A DNA stretch of 64,000 bases from Mesostigma viride (lineage: Eukaryota; Streptophyta; Mesostigmatophyceae; Mesostigmatales; Mesostigmataceae), in NCBI GenBank assembly GCA_009746045.1, contig RPFO01000089.1:1103364-1167363 (forward strand), written 5' to 3'. This document shows, piece after piece, positions 11,901-22,759 of the stretch. The position numbers were made by a program, and so were the translations under genes. Under the pieces are notes generated by a model. The model saw nothing but the letters and a program-made list of their open reading frames with translations. It was not told the DNA's origin and did not search any database. The stretch's first letter is position 1. Each line of letters starts with the position of its first letter.

Positions 11901-12524
11901 TGTGCCCCTGACTTGCTGGTTCTGAGTCGACTTACTGATTCCCAGCTGGTTGAGGTGGGTGCTGAGAGTGTGGTGCAGGCTGTCATGATGTCTCCCCCTC
12001 TCATACTGGGTCCTGTGGATTTGTACAAGCCCCTTGACATGGTTCTCTATGTAGACAGTTCTATGGACAATAGGAAGGTCACAGAGGTCAGGGGCCGGGC
12101 AGCAGCATTAGTTACCCTGGAGCAAGATCACACCTCACTTGTTACCTGGTACAGTCGGTTGCAGAACAGGGTTACACCCAGCAGTGATATTGCTGAGTGC
12201 AGGGCAATCTGTGAAGGGCTGCATACTGCTCTTTACTTGAGGGAGCTCTTCTACCAGCTATGTCAAGTGGCTTCCTGTAGGTTGCAGCTGCACACACTGG
12301 TGAGGACTGATAGCATGGGCATGGTGCAATTTGTGCACAGGCAGCTGGCCAGGAGCAGGGACCTTGACTACTTGTTGCTCAAGGAGATGTCCTACCTAGC
12401 TCACATTGAACATGTGCCTGGTGTGGACAACCCTGCAGATGCCCTCACCAAGCTGGAGGAGAAGGCGGAGAGGCAGTACCCCCTGCTCCGTGGGCTCATG
12501 GACCCCTTACACGGGCGGCCATAG
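8994..12524 (+). pseudogene. pol: pol polyprotein: integrase, protease-like, RT, RNase H (frame-broken)
   Basis: The first frame (to 11075) has an HHCC-like zinc segment (HHMFGHSGQAAMF then CGCQEN) and an integrase core with D in DIQMDIQH, D in VQADLQFD and E in GQQGAVERS. A retropepsin-like segment follows at about 10525-10760 (MEVDTNSQVSVI then GPAILGQNFL), with DTNS in place of the usual DTG. A -1 change near 10980 leads to RT: SVLIDFKRAFLKGD, then, after another frame change near 11550, the catalytic FASLHGDDLHLIG (HGDD in place of YVDD). Next is copia-type RNase H (MVLYVDSSMDN, IAECRAICEGL, HVPGVDNPADALTK). Order INT-PR-RT-RH differs from both copia (PR-INT-RT-RH) and gypsy (PR-RT-RH-INT). 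RT and RNase H match Ty1/copia best. Confidence 0.85.
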
Positions 12525-13530
12525 AGACCAGGCCTTGCTTCAGCTTGGGTGCCCCCAGTGGGCTGCTTGACCAAAGTACCAAGTGGTGACTGGTGCTTAC
12601 TGGTTGACAGCCGGTCCTTCAGGGTTAGGTACACCCTCCTGGACAGGAGTTGGTGTGGAATGTCACTCCTACCAGCTGAGAATCATGCCTGGCCCTCCCC
12701 ATGGGGTTCAGAAGAGTCGCCAGGACTTAAGTCGACGCCTTTGGCCTCAAACAGTTAGGCCATGCAAGGGCAACCCGAATGTTGGTTCTTACAGGTTGCT
12801 GTATATATGTTTTCTAGTGCTTGTTTCCAACCTGTTGCTAATAAAGAACCTGGTTGTGTGACCATGTGGAACATGGTTGCCAGGGGGCCACATTCTGGGT
12901 TATATAATGCTTGAATAAAACATAATCATGTCATGTCATTCTCATGTTGTTCCATGGTTGTAATGTTTCTCTTGTGTAAAGTTCCAGGTCACCTATAAAC
13001 CTGGAGGTTGGGGTGGGGTTCAATTCCCCAGCAGAGCCACAGCCTGGCATGAGTGATTCCTGGGCTTAACACCCAGTGAAGACATGGGCTCCCCAAGGAG
13101 GCAGTATTTGCCTAGGTGCTACCTGTGTTCTTTGAGCAAAGGGAAAGGCTGGCCAAGGCGGGCGCCATAAGAACGGGCGCCTGTGATAACTGTGAAAGAT
13201 CAGGAACTCACAATAGTACGTTCTTGGCATCCTGTAATCCCAGCCATTGGACTAGGTAATGTGCCTTGACTTTAATCCAGCACCAAGTTCCCAAGGAAAG
13301 GTTGGGAGCTGACCAAGGGGTCAGGGGATAACCTGGGGTGACCTCTGATTCACTGGCCAGTACACCTAGCCTGGTCCAAGGGCAGATATGTTGTTACCCA
13401 AAGGAGGCAGGAACCTGGGCCCTCAAAGGTCTGATCAACCTCAAGGGACCAAGCGGTCTGTGGCTGAGTGGGCACAAGCAAGGTTAGGTTTATTTCAAGC
13501 TGGTCCAGCTCCAAAAGAAGAAAGGGTTGG
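12525..13530 (+). other. Non-coding 3' region of LTR element, with SINE-like segment
   Basis: There are no convincing ORFs. 12990-13215 resembles 39845-40070 and contains a perfect tRNA T-arm-like hairpin (TGGGG, loop TTCAATT, CCCCA). The polypurine tract and right LTR follow. Confidence 0.6.
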
Positions 13531-14179
13531 AGTTAGCATTTTGGGCAACCAATATGCTAAGTGGATGCAGTTTGGAAAGACCTTTCCAACGCCGTGCTGA
13601 CCGCCTGAAACAGACAAGGGACAAGAAAGATATGAGGTCCCGAAGTCCTAGCCGTCCGTGGCCGACTGAGGTACAGTCCTCTGGTGTAGTGGACAGGACA
13701 CGTGGCAGGCCGTGCCTGCGCAGGCTTAGCCTGACTATCACGTGACTGTGGTCCACGTAGACCAGAAGAGCAGCAGCCTGTGACTGGTGGACTACAGGAA
13801 CTGGCACAGGTCTGCAAGGATACTAGGCCTTGCAGGCTTGTGACAGGTCCTGTACTTCCTAGGTTGCAGAGTCTAGGCAAATCCAGTTCGTCCTGGCTCT
13901 GCACTGATGCCAGTGGACGTTGAGGATTTGCTTGCCTGCCTGCACGTGCCTCGTCACACCGATGGGAACGAGGAACAACGCAAAGGATATAGCTTGGTCA
14001 TGGGGGATGACCAGCTATCTTGGCAAGCACGAACCGAGGCTCCCACATTGGTCGTGGAACCGCTCACCGTGGTCGTGGCTTGGTGCACGGGTTAAAAGGT
14101 TGCTGCCTTTGCAACTTTGGCTCATCCCGTTGTGTGGCGCGAGAGACCAGGAACTCACAGTTCTGGCTGTTCGCTAACT
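13531..14179 (+). repeat. 3' LTR
   Basis: 649-bp direct copy of the 5' LTR with one base difference seen; preceded by a purine-rich tract and followed by the GACGC target duplication. Confidence 0.92.
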
Positions 14180-14530
14180 GACGCCCGTCGAGGGCGATGA
14201 CGGTGACGCCGTCACCGTCATCACCCTCGACGGGCCAACATCTAAACTCTTCTCTTAATCAACAAACTATATTACCAATAGCCGCCGCCTGTCAAACAGA
14301 TCCTATTCATCACGCGCGTCAACGCCCCGTCATCGCCCCGTCATCGCCCCGTCATCGCCCCGTCATCGCCATGCCGAGGGCCAACCTCATAACTCTTTAT
14401 TGGGAGTAATAGTAAACGACCTATATTACCAATAGCTGCCGCCTATCAAACAGGTCCTTTCCATCACGCCCGTCGAGAGCGATGACGGTGACGGCCGTCA
14501 CCGTCATCGCCCTGCCGGCATTGCCATACA
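14180..14530 (+). repeat. 130-155 bp tandem repeat, right part
   Basis: Continuation of the array at 5500-5723. It contains the inverted word pair GATGACGGTGACG / CGTCACCGTCATC near 14199-14225 and again near 14480-14505, each a strong hairpin. Confidence 0.7.
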
Positions 14531-15650
14531 AGAAGAAGCTCTCGATCCGAGGTATAGACTACCTCGGGTATCATCATCGTAATTGCTAGCATCGAGATCA
14601 TTCATACCTACCGACGATGGCCAGCTGCAAAAGAAAAATGTCGACCAACAGACAGGACCTATCGCCGGGAACCCTCAAGGCAATAAGGGCGAGACAGGCT
14701 TTCACCGTTAAGTAAAGTTGTCCACATCGTGCTAAGGAATTTGTGCTAATCTATGAGTACCTATATGGACACTTTGTCGCATTTTTTACATGGCAAATAA
14801 GCGATGTATGTGTCATGTAGGCTGCCATTGGTGCATGCATGCATGGGCCAGCAATGATGGTCAGAGGTACATTGTGCCTATGAGATAACCATCGATTTGT
14901 TGATCAGCAAGTGATTCATTACGTGAGACAACAATATGTTTGGGGGCTAAGCTTCTTACATTGGTCACATGGCCCGCCATAATTGTTTTCTTATGTGTTT
15001 AAGGTTAGGGCTCTGTTCATGACTGAACGTCATGAACGCGCTCTATTCATGACATTGATTAATTGATTTTAATTAGTCTCATGTCCATGTTGGGGGACCG
15101 GGATCTCTGAATTCCCCAACGAAGATATAGTGGAAGTCACCCCAAGATCGACGTCAATATCCGTCAAGACGTCAATAACTACATGTATGTCCACAGCTCA
15201 GCTAGTAGTCTAAAATATGGGCCTCGAGTTAATCTTGCACGCAAGCAATGCCTATCATCAAGGATTAATTAATGCCTATCAACAAGGAGACAATCATGCT
15301 TGTTAAATTTCCTAGGACCCACAACTGGGGGGTCGTAGTCTTTGACAATGTCCGCCTGGGCAACGCTACTAATCCTACATATCCGAGGTCCCATGTCTGA
15401 ATAAGAGGGGTTGAGCGGATGACGCCAACAGTGTCTGAGCTCTGCATGTCAGCTAAAATCATATCGCGGAGACAAACATATGGCGGTATGTCCAATGTTG
15501 GCCACTGCGTCGCCTAACAGGTTCGTTCTTACATGGTCGGCAAGGGCCTGACCATGTAAGAAGATATCTCCCTGGCTGGCCAGTCCACAAGGAACCAGCA
15601 GGGACCTCATCTGAATCAACCTGATTTATTAACTAACTACTTAATTCATT
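14531..15650. other. No gene; includes a 13-bp perfect hairpin
   Basis: AT-rich, no supported ORF. 15526-15538 (TTCTTACATGGTC) and 15550-15562 (GACCATGTAAGAA) form a perfect 13-bp stem with an 11-nt loop. 14545-14570 also holds CCGAGGTA...TACCTCGG, echoing the CACTA subterminal words. Confidence 0.5.
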
Positions 15651-15654
15651 TATT

Positions 15655-15785
15655 AAACTCATGCCCCCATTAGGGAGTCAAGGAGCATTAGTTAACCCCG
15701 ATTCATTCGTTCATTAAACACGTGCTCCCGTTGGGGAGTCACGGAGCACCGAAGTGCTTTTAATCCCTGTGTGTGCACAACAGGA
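15655..15785 (+). repeat. Dispersed hairpin family (GCTCCCGTTGGGGAGTCACG), two copies
   Basis: Copies at about 15660-15690 (diverged) and 15720-15750 of a family also found at 32290, 33838, 38430 and, inverted, at 55850. The core starts TGCTCC and ends GGAGCA and can fold; just downstream GGAGCACCGAAGTGCTTTT forms a second hairpin. This region through TGTGTGTGCACA and AGAAAGGGCAGAGACCCCCA is shared with 55795-55870. Confidence 0.75.
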
Positions 15786-15992
15786 GAAAGGGCAGAGACC
15801 CCCAGTCTCCTTCATGCCTAAGGCATGCCACAGCTGCATTCGGGAACGCTAGCTAAACGGACACGCTAACGATCCGGCAATCTGTGGGTGCAAGAAGACC
15901 CATGTGAGCATGGCCTAACACTAGGAGCGTGGGCAAGTAATCTCATCATAGCCAGGACGTAGCATGGCTGTACTAGGACTATACCCCGATCA

Positions 15993-16219
15993 ATGGATGG
16001 ATGGATGGATGGATGGATGGATGGATGGATGGATGGATGGATGGATGGATGGATGGATGGATGGATGGATGGATGGATGGATGGATGGATGGATGGATGG
16101 ATGGATGGATGGATGGATGGATGGATGGATGGATGGATGGATGGATGGATGGATGGATGGATGGATGGATGGATGGATGGATGGATGGATGGATGGATGG
16201 ATGGATGGATGGATGGATG
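15993..16219 (+). repeat. (GGAT)n microsatellite, about 56 copies
   Basis: Pure tetranucleotide array preceded by ACCCCGATCA, which resembles the ACCCCGATGGATGG end of the dispersed hairpin family. WMDG-polymer ORFs here are artefacts. Confidence 0.97.
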
Positions 16220-17838
16220 TCAGGCTTGTCTTACATCATGCAGTGCATGGAACTTTGGTGCTGGAGGGTTAATTGTGGCCCGGTCTAGTTTAGCTTCAGT
16301 GCTCTCATGTCGGCCTTCATTTGTAATTATTTGAATGCATGCCCATTGGGCCATGCATAGTGTATATTTTTTATGCATGCACGCCCATTATGTATCGCTG
16401 GGTCCATCCCATCAATGCTTGTTTATTGCCAGGTCTGGTGTAAGTAAGTTATTACTTGCGTGTCATGCGCATGGGCATGTTTAGAGTACTATGCTAATCT
16501 CTTTAGAAACATAATTACACGGAAGTTACAAATCTCATCTGCATCATGCCCCAAGACACTACATCAAAGAATCAAATAAAATTATAACATGCCTCCATTG
16601 GGAGATCATGCAGCACATGCATATTCCTTGCTGATCTGGGTAGAGGTGGGTCAAGCCGCGACATCGAAATAAGCTAACTCTAAGCTATCTAGTCTACAAA
16701 ATACTAACTACACTTCTCCCCAAAGCGCCCCTTTCGCTTTGGGGGAGGGGGCTTACCCACATGGGCTGGCGTGTGAGCCGGGACATTGGTCTTCCACCTC
16801 TTCTTGTTCTGCATAGGAACAGAGAGCGAAGAAATGCGGTGTGGGGACCCCTTCTCGTGGTAATGCGTTACATGTACTCCCCACCGGGCTTTGCTCTTCA
16901 TGGGTTCATAAAGACAACAATTATTCAGTAAGAATTTAATAAATTAGGAACATATATCCGTTGGGAGTCACTGTTACACATATACCTGAAAAGGGGCATA
17001 TGATTTTAAATACATTCTGAGCTACAACCTGCACGTGCATGGGTTTAGTTAACTGGCACCTATACTAGAGGCCTGACATGGGGTGGAGCTTCAGTGCTTC
17101 CCCGCCTTCTCCTTCTCCCACACTGGGTGCTCCGCGTCCTTCTTCTCCGGCCCTGCCCATGGGTGCACCGGCCCCGCCTCCTCCTTCTCCTCACGGGACG
17201 ATTCGCGCTCCACGCATGGCTGCAGCATCAGTTAGCACGGGCAAGACATAGCAGTAACCGCGCTATGGCTGTTCTAGCACCAGCCTAGCAGACTGCCATG
17301 ATCACTCAGCAAACCCACGACAGCTAAACCCTTGGCTGTCACAACCAGTCCATGCATCATTAAGTATGGGTACAGGGAAAGCTTCCCGCATATCCATGGC
17401 CATATGGATGGCAGCAACACAACGACTTGCCCCCTAGCCCCCCGTGCACACACAAAAACGTGGGTCGTGGCTTCCACGCCCCATCCGCCATGCATGACAG
17501 CGCGTACCTTACTCGCATTCACACCGGGCTGCATCCCAGCGCCGTTGCTGTCCCCATGTGACACGTCGGCTGATTAAGCAGATACACAGCAGAGTCTGAT
17601 GTAAACCGCTAAACCCCAAACCCATGCAGACCACAGTCAAGGACGCGTGCATGTCAAGCCATGCCAATCGTGAACCGTACAGCAATTTCCTTTTCAAGCC
17701 TGAAGAGGTGGATAGCAGATAGTAGCCTGGAAGAGGTTACAGGGGCACATGTCCATTAGCGAGCGGAACAACACAGCTCCCACCCTACAAGCGTACCGCA
17801 CAATGTCCTCCTGCAATTGTCTGCCGATCTCCCAATCC
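16220..17838. other. No firmly supported gene
   Basis: A minus-strand frame at 16704-16901 (65 residues, basic C-terminus with PPPPKRKGRFGEKCS) and a plus-strand Pro-rich stretch at 17090-17250 may be exon remnants, but there is no domain or paired splice evidence. Confidence 0.4.
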
Positions 17839-17930
17839 CGCAGACATCTCCACTGCTCTCATGGCGATTGCAAATGCTTCATGCCGCAGACATCTCCACT
17901 GCTCTCATGGCGATTGCAAATGCTTGATGC
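17839..17930 (+). repeat. 46-bp tandem duplication
   Basis: The block starting GCAGACATCTCCACTGCTCT occurs twice back to back (17839 and 17885), differing at the last few bases. Confidence 0.9.
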
Positions 17931-17941
17931 CGCACCTCTGC

Positions 17942-18710
17942 TTACAGCAGAAAAGCTTCCTCCGGGCGAGGCACCTGACTGGAACCAACACCCATTCTTT
18001 GGCTTGACAACGTGGCCATGACAGCATCGTGAATCTGCTTCGCCAACGCCCACACATCAGGACCCGCGCCCTGCACCGCCATGGCCACAGGCTGCACCGC
18101 TGCAATCGATGCAGCATTCACTGCCTGCGCCGCACCATGTACTGCATGCACGAAAGCCAATGCTGGCTCGGTTATCATGGTCTTGCCCGATTCCTGCTGC
18201 TTCTTATTCTTCGATGCGGTCATGCGCACTTTATACCCCTTCCTCTCCAAGCACGCCTTCAGCACCTGGTTCGTGCGGTGCTGAATATGCTTCTGAAGGC
18301 GCGCCTTCTAAACACGAAATGTTGGCAATGTATGATTCTCAAACGGCATGATAGGCACATAATCAGTCCCATTAATTGCTTTGCGGCAGTCAATGCACCA
18401 GAACACCTGTTGAAAAAAGAAGGTTATGCACGCTAGCGATTACCCGCGGCAAGAAGCAATCAACACACCTCGCTAACAACTGCAACCACAATGTAATTCA
18501 TGACGGGCCACTCACCGCTAGCCTGCTCTCCTGCTTCAATGTCTCCCCATTCTCAAGGCCTCCATCGTAAACCTCTCCGTCTTCACCATCGTCATCGTCT
18601 TCCTCTTCCTCCACTCCGACGTATCCGTGCTTCCTTTTCCTAAGATACCTAGGGTTGTTCAAGTCGTATGTGCGGCGTTGGCACACTTCCAACAAAATTT
18701 TGGCCGCCTC
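17942..18710 (-). pseudogene. Decayed two-exon gene inside the CACTA element
   Basis: On the minus strand an upstream exon encodes AKILLEVCQRRTYDL, then PRYLRKRKHGY and a strongly acidic stretch (EEEEDDDDGEDGE), ending at a GTGAGT donor (GCG followed by GTGAGTGG, near 18508). The acceptor is TTTTTTCAACAG near 18412; the next exon begins VFWCIDCRKAINGTDYVP. Phases agree (0/0). The second exon has one TAG after LPTFRV, then continues in the same frame as KARLQKHIQHRTNQVLKACL through MTASKNKKQQESGK and an Ala-rich helix to a TAA at about 17942. The single TAG (CAG to TAG would explain it) suggests a pseudogene. I do not recognise the family; it may be a CACTA accessory gene or a captured host gene. 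Confidence 0.45.
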
Positions 18711-19379
18711 TACCCATTACCATTTATTCGTACTATCATAACATATCCAGGCGTTTGAAAAATCATTCCCTCGTTCGAACTTCTACGCCTGGGTGTCCAT
18801 GGCGAGGCAGTCACGACGGGACGCAGATGCACAAAAATAAAACAAGGCGACATCCCTTCAATCATTGACCAAAGAACAGAATATGCGCAGAACTTGGATT
18901 TCAACACCACGCACCCATTACCAGCGAGCACGGCTGGCCTGCAACCGCCATCATTTCATAACCAGAAGCCAGGGCCCACACTCCATCCCGTTACCTCATC
19001 TTCCACGCACGGCTTCCGCTGCTTCCCTCTGCTCTTTCTCATTCTCCGCCAGCAACCTCGCCTTCTCCTCGTCCAACAATCCACTAAGAATAAAATCCCC
19101 TCTATTGGACGCCATTCAGACGAACTTTGCTAGCGTCTTTTCACCGGCCCCAGCACACATAATCTATAGCCGCTTACTGACAACGGCCGACAACGACAAC
19201 TGCTGAATAGGCGAAAAAGGCTGATAACTACATTTTTATATTTCGCTGCATTTGCTAATAGACACGCACGTTCTCCCACTTCTCCATTACAATATAATTA
19301 TCCATCTGGCCGTGTACAGGCTAAGATCCCCGAAGTAACTTACTGAAACGTATCTTACAGCATCGGATCACTGGCACCT

Positions 19380-19622
19380 AATCTACAGGTGGTAGATTAC
19401 CAACCAAGACCCGTCGCGGTAATTTACTCCGTTGGTAATGTACTACCAAAGATGTGCAGTCGTAACGTTACTTTTAGTTACGGCTAGTAAAATTACTACC
19501 TATCACCCTACGTCGTAATGATTACGGCCTTGGATCTCACGCCTCGGATCTAGGTAGTAAGATAAGACCTCGTAATTTACGCCTCGGATGCTTTTTACCA
19601 CCCTCGGACGAAAAGTATAGTG
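19380..19622 (-). repeat. CACTA right TIR and subterminal repeats
   Basis: Contains GTAATTTACTCCG, GTAATGTACTACC, AAATTACTACC and related GTAAT/ATTAC words in both orientations, then the TIR from 19568 to TAGTG at 19622. It mirrors the left end. Confidence 0.75.
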
Positions 19623-19623
19623 T

Positions 19624-20536
19624 GGTTTCGGAGAAGCACTGCACGGGGCCTTCGTGGCACAAAGGTACAAGTACGAGCGCGATGGGGCGCGGCCGGCTGC
19701 GTATGTTTGGGAGCCTGGCAAAGTGGTGGAGGTGAAGCCGAAGCTCAAGGCCCCTTACGGCACGCGGTTTGTGGAGCGCGATGGGGGCTCGCAAATGCTG
19801 TTTGTTGACTTTGCCACGATGCATTACGGTGACGCCGAGGGCAACGAGAATGCGTGGGTCCTTCTGGGCAACGTCACTGACGACGACCTTCGAGGCGCAC
19901 GTGCGAAATTGAAGGAGAGTTGGGGGCCAGCAGAGGAGAAGGAGGAGGTGTCGGATGAGTATGTACCGGCCAAGCGAGCGCGGGCGCCACCCAAGGAGAA
20001 GGCGTCTGCCGGTGCTCCCTCCGCGCCAGCGATCCCGCCTGCCTCTAGCTCTTCGACCGCAACGGCGTCTGCCGGTGCTCCCTCCGCGCCAGCGATCCCG
20101 CCTGCCTCTAGCTCTTCGACCGCAACGGCGTCTGCCGGTGCTCCCTCCGCGCCAGCGATCCCGCCTGCCTCTAGCTCTCCGGCCGCAACAGCGTCTGCAG
20201 GTGCTCCCTCCGCGCCAGCGATCCCGCCTGCCTCTAGATAGCCCTTCGCCCGCAATGGCGTCTGCCGGTGCTCCCTCCGCGCCAGCGATCCCGCCTGCCT
20301 CTAGCCCTTCGCCCGCAACGGCGTCTGCCGATGCTCCCTCCGCGCCAGCAATCCCGCCTGCCTCTAGTCCTTCGCCCGCAACGGCGTCTGCCGATGCTCC
20401 CTCCGCGCCAGATCTCACCGAGGCGGAACTGGAGCTTGCCGCGATCAAGGCCATGATGGCAAAAGCGCAGCGGAAAGTTGAGCTGGAGCGGCAAGCAAAG
20501 GAGTCCCTGAGTCAGACTCCTGATCCGGTAATTTAG
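19624..20536 (+). pseudogene. 3' part of the interrupted Pro/Ala-rich gene
   Basis: Continues the frame of 2-725 after excision of the transposon: FGEALHGAFVAQRYKYERDG, then a compact-looking domain (YVWEPGKVVEVKPKLK, GGSQMLFVDFATMHYGDAEG, VLLGNVTDDDLRGARAKL). After a KRARAPP linker come about seven 60-63 bp repeats encoding GAPSAPAIPPAS. A 4-bp insertion (CCTCTAG followed by ATAG) near 20237 creates a stop at 20239-20241 and shifts the frame. The same repeat peptide resumes in another frame and leads to a helical C-terminus (DLTEAELELAAIKAMMAKA then QRKVELERQAKES) with a stop at 20534-20536. So the gene carries two lesions, or the second is an assembly error. Function unknown. Confidence 0.6.
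19995..20410 (+). repeat. 60-63 bp coding tandem repeat
   Basis: Units contain GCGTCTGCCGGTGCTCCCTC, CGCGCCAGCGATCCCGCCTG and CCTCTAGCTCTTCG; about seven copies. Frame is preserved except for the 4-bp insertion near 20237. Confidence 0.85.
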
Positions 20537-21057
20537 TGGAATGTTTTTTCTGAAGCACGTTTTAGCTATGTAGTGATGTGGTGTTGTCACACCCAATTGC
20601 CATGTGCGTATATTTTTGTTACTCATGTATGTATCACTCTCATGCTAGGTCATGCATCATACCCACAGGCATAACCCATTTCACCATAGGATGTTTTGCT
20701 GGGCAACAACTATCTGCCGTGCCTGACTGCCCCCCCCCCCCTGCCTTGCTGCCCTTGTGTCCTCTTCAATGGTGGTGCTCTGTGTGCCTGCAGGCCTCCA
20801 GAGCATGAGTGCTGGCAACTGTGTGGCTTTGTTCATGCAAAGAAGCATCATTGATCATGATGACACCTGAAGAAGAAGTAAATTAATTGGCTGGGCTTGA
20901 TGCGGCCTGTGTTATTTCACAATGGTGTAAACGTATCGATGAGACGCCCAATGTGGGGCTAAATCCTCATTGTAAATCAAGAGAGACAACTGTTAATGGG
21001 ATGTATTATTATTTCTAATAAAGAAACCATTTGGAATGATGGCCTGTTAAGCTGTTC
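20537..21057. other. Gene 3' flank; no other feature
   Basis: No ORF. TGTAAACG (about 20925) and TGTAAATC (about 20973) are possible chlorophyte TGTAA poly(A) signals for the upstream gene. There is a C-run at about 20730. Confidence 0.3.
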
Positions 21058-21061
21058 TTAA

Positions 21062-22759
21062 CCCCTAAATGGGCAGAAATACTGCCGATGCATCGGCTGT
21101 AACTTCACAATTTTGCAAACCAGATGCCATCCAACCCACCCATATCCGATGGCTGTCCTTGGGGGCCAAGCATGTCCATGAGTTGCCCTTCGGGTTGGTA
21201 TATCACAACCTTACATATATGCAGGGTAGGCCATGTATAACTGCCGTCAAAGTCAGGGGGGTCAAGACGAGCGTTTTCATTTTTGGTAGAATGTGCATTT
21301 GAATTATGTTGTTAGAGCTAGGCACCTACCACTTCAGGGATGATAAACAATTAGTTGCTGAACAGTTTGAGCCATTGGGGTCATCATTTGGGCGGGTATA
21401 CCAGCAGTTACACCCAGTACAGCCCATAGGGGTACCGTTGGTAAAAAGCAACCAAGGGGGTAGGAGTGGGCATACTACCTACTAATACCTACTAATATGG
21501 CCCCCAACCATGCCACACAATACATTTCCCTTCCACAATGATGGGGAAACATAACTGCATCATCACACTGCCCTTACATGGCACCTATGTGCAGGTGCCA
21601 CCTTGTCCATGCACGTAGGTAACGTGGTACGGATACCCTACGCAAGGCATGCATTCTAGGAGGCAGCCACCAACAAACTAGTGATGTTAAGCCTATTTCA
21701 GCTTGCCCTAGCAAGGATAAACTAGGCCTAAGCTGCTATAGCTTGCCAGGTGATGGCCAGCACACCTGGTGGCACATGCTGACAATGGGAAGCTTCTACT
21801 CACCGGTTACATGCTTGATGATGCCACAGAGACCAGCCAACTGCCTCACACTCATGCAATATGTGTGTGGGAAATGTATAACAAACATATATGGAGGTAT
21901 TCAAACCCATACAGCCTCTAAAACTTATCACCATCACCCTGTGGCAGGTCAACTGACTGAGGGAAGCATCTAAGAAGGGTGTTTTAGAAAGGGGCCAGGC
22001 CAGGGTCAAGAAAGAGCATGAATAATGCAAAAAGAATGTGCTACACAAGCTAGAACGTATATATAAACGTCAAACATCGATAGGAAAACGATGATTAAGC
22101 TTTACCAGGCATGGATGGCGTTACCTTGGCCCAGGCGGTGGCCGCAAAATGGCGCATTTCGGCACACCAAAGTTGTGCAGCATGGTCGCTGGATTCGGCG
22201 ATTTCTGGCCACCCTTGCACGTTTACGACTACTATGTATCATAAAAAGTACAAAGAAACCAATATATCCTTTAAAATACGCCGGAAAGGTATTGCTGTCA
22301 ACGTTTCTATCGTCCGGCCTGATCGCAGTTTTTTCCAGCAAGAACGCTGCCGACACCTATCAAATGGCATTCCCGCGAACCAAAAATTGGCCTGTATCAT
22401 CTTTAGGACGTATAAAATCAATTTCCTGAGTTTGGTCAGAAAATTCGAACGAAAACGTAAATGCCATGCGTGGGCGCAAGCCGCCATGGCCAGGTCGTCG
22501 TTTTCCGGAATGCACGTTGTACGTGAAAAAGTACCCTGACCCCTTGTACTTTGACCGGCCAGAACACCTCTATAACTTTGTCAGAAGTATGCAAACCCTA
22601 GTACCATGCTGTGAGGAAAATTATAAACTTTCGATCTTCTCAGCTAAACGTTTCCTAATTCTCAATAGTTTTCGCGGCATTTGGTCCCCCGAGAAGGGGC
22701 CGACGTGTCGGCTGTAACTCAGTTTTAGGCGGAAAATCGGCAGCCAGACCATTTAGGGG
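21062..22759. mobile_element. Non-autonomous piggyBac-like element (TTAA TSD)
   Basis: TTAA at 21058-21061 and 22760-22763 flanks a 1.7 kb segment beginning CCCCTAAATGG and ending CCATTTAGGGG, a perfect 11-bp terminal inverted repeat. Near each end lies the same directly repeated palindromic word: GCCGATGCATCGGCTGTAAC near 21083 and GCCGACGTGTCGGCTGTAAC near 22698. TTAA duplication with C-rich termini is characteristic of piggyBac. No transposase frame is visible inside (only short ORFs), so it would need enzyme in trans. Confidence 0.7.

Larger units (their letters stand above)
5724..14179 (+). mobile_element. LTR retrotransposon (copia-type RT/RNase H), nested in the CACTA element
   Basis: Two 649-bp direct repeats (5724-6372 and 13531-14179) bound the element, flanked by a 5-bp target duplication GACGC (5719-5723 and 14180-14184). 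By reading I find one mismatch between LTRs (near 5942 versus 13749), which means recent insertion. The LTRs begin AGTTAGC and end GCTAACT, a perfect 7-bp inverted repeat but not the usual TG...CA. A purine-rich tract (AAAAGAAGAAAGGGTTGG) sits directly before the right LTR and fits a polypurine tract. I could not recognise a tRNA primer-binding site after the left LTR. Internal order: unknown ORF, basic linker, gag with zinc knuckle, integrase, protease-like domain, RT, RNase H, then 1 kb without coding sequence. Reading frames are broken several times. Confidence 0.92.

Noticed and set aside
19537..20454. 305-residue minus-strand ORF rich in Gly/Arg
   Set aside because: Antisense shadow of the Ala/Pro coding repeats; it crosses the CACTA terminus.
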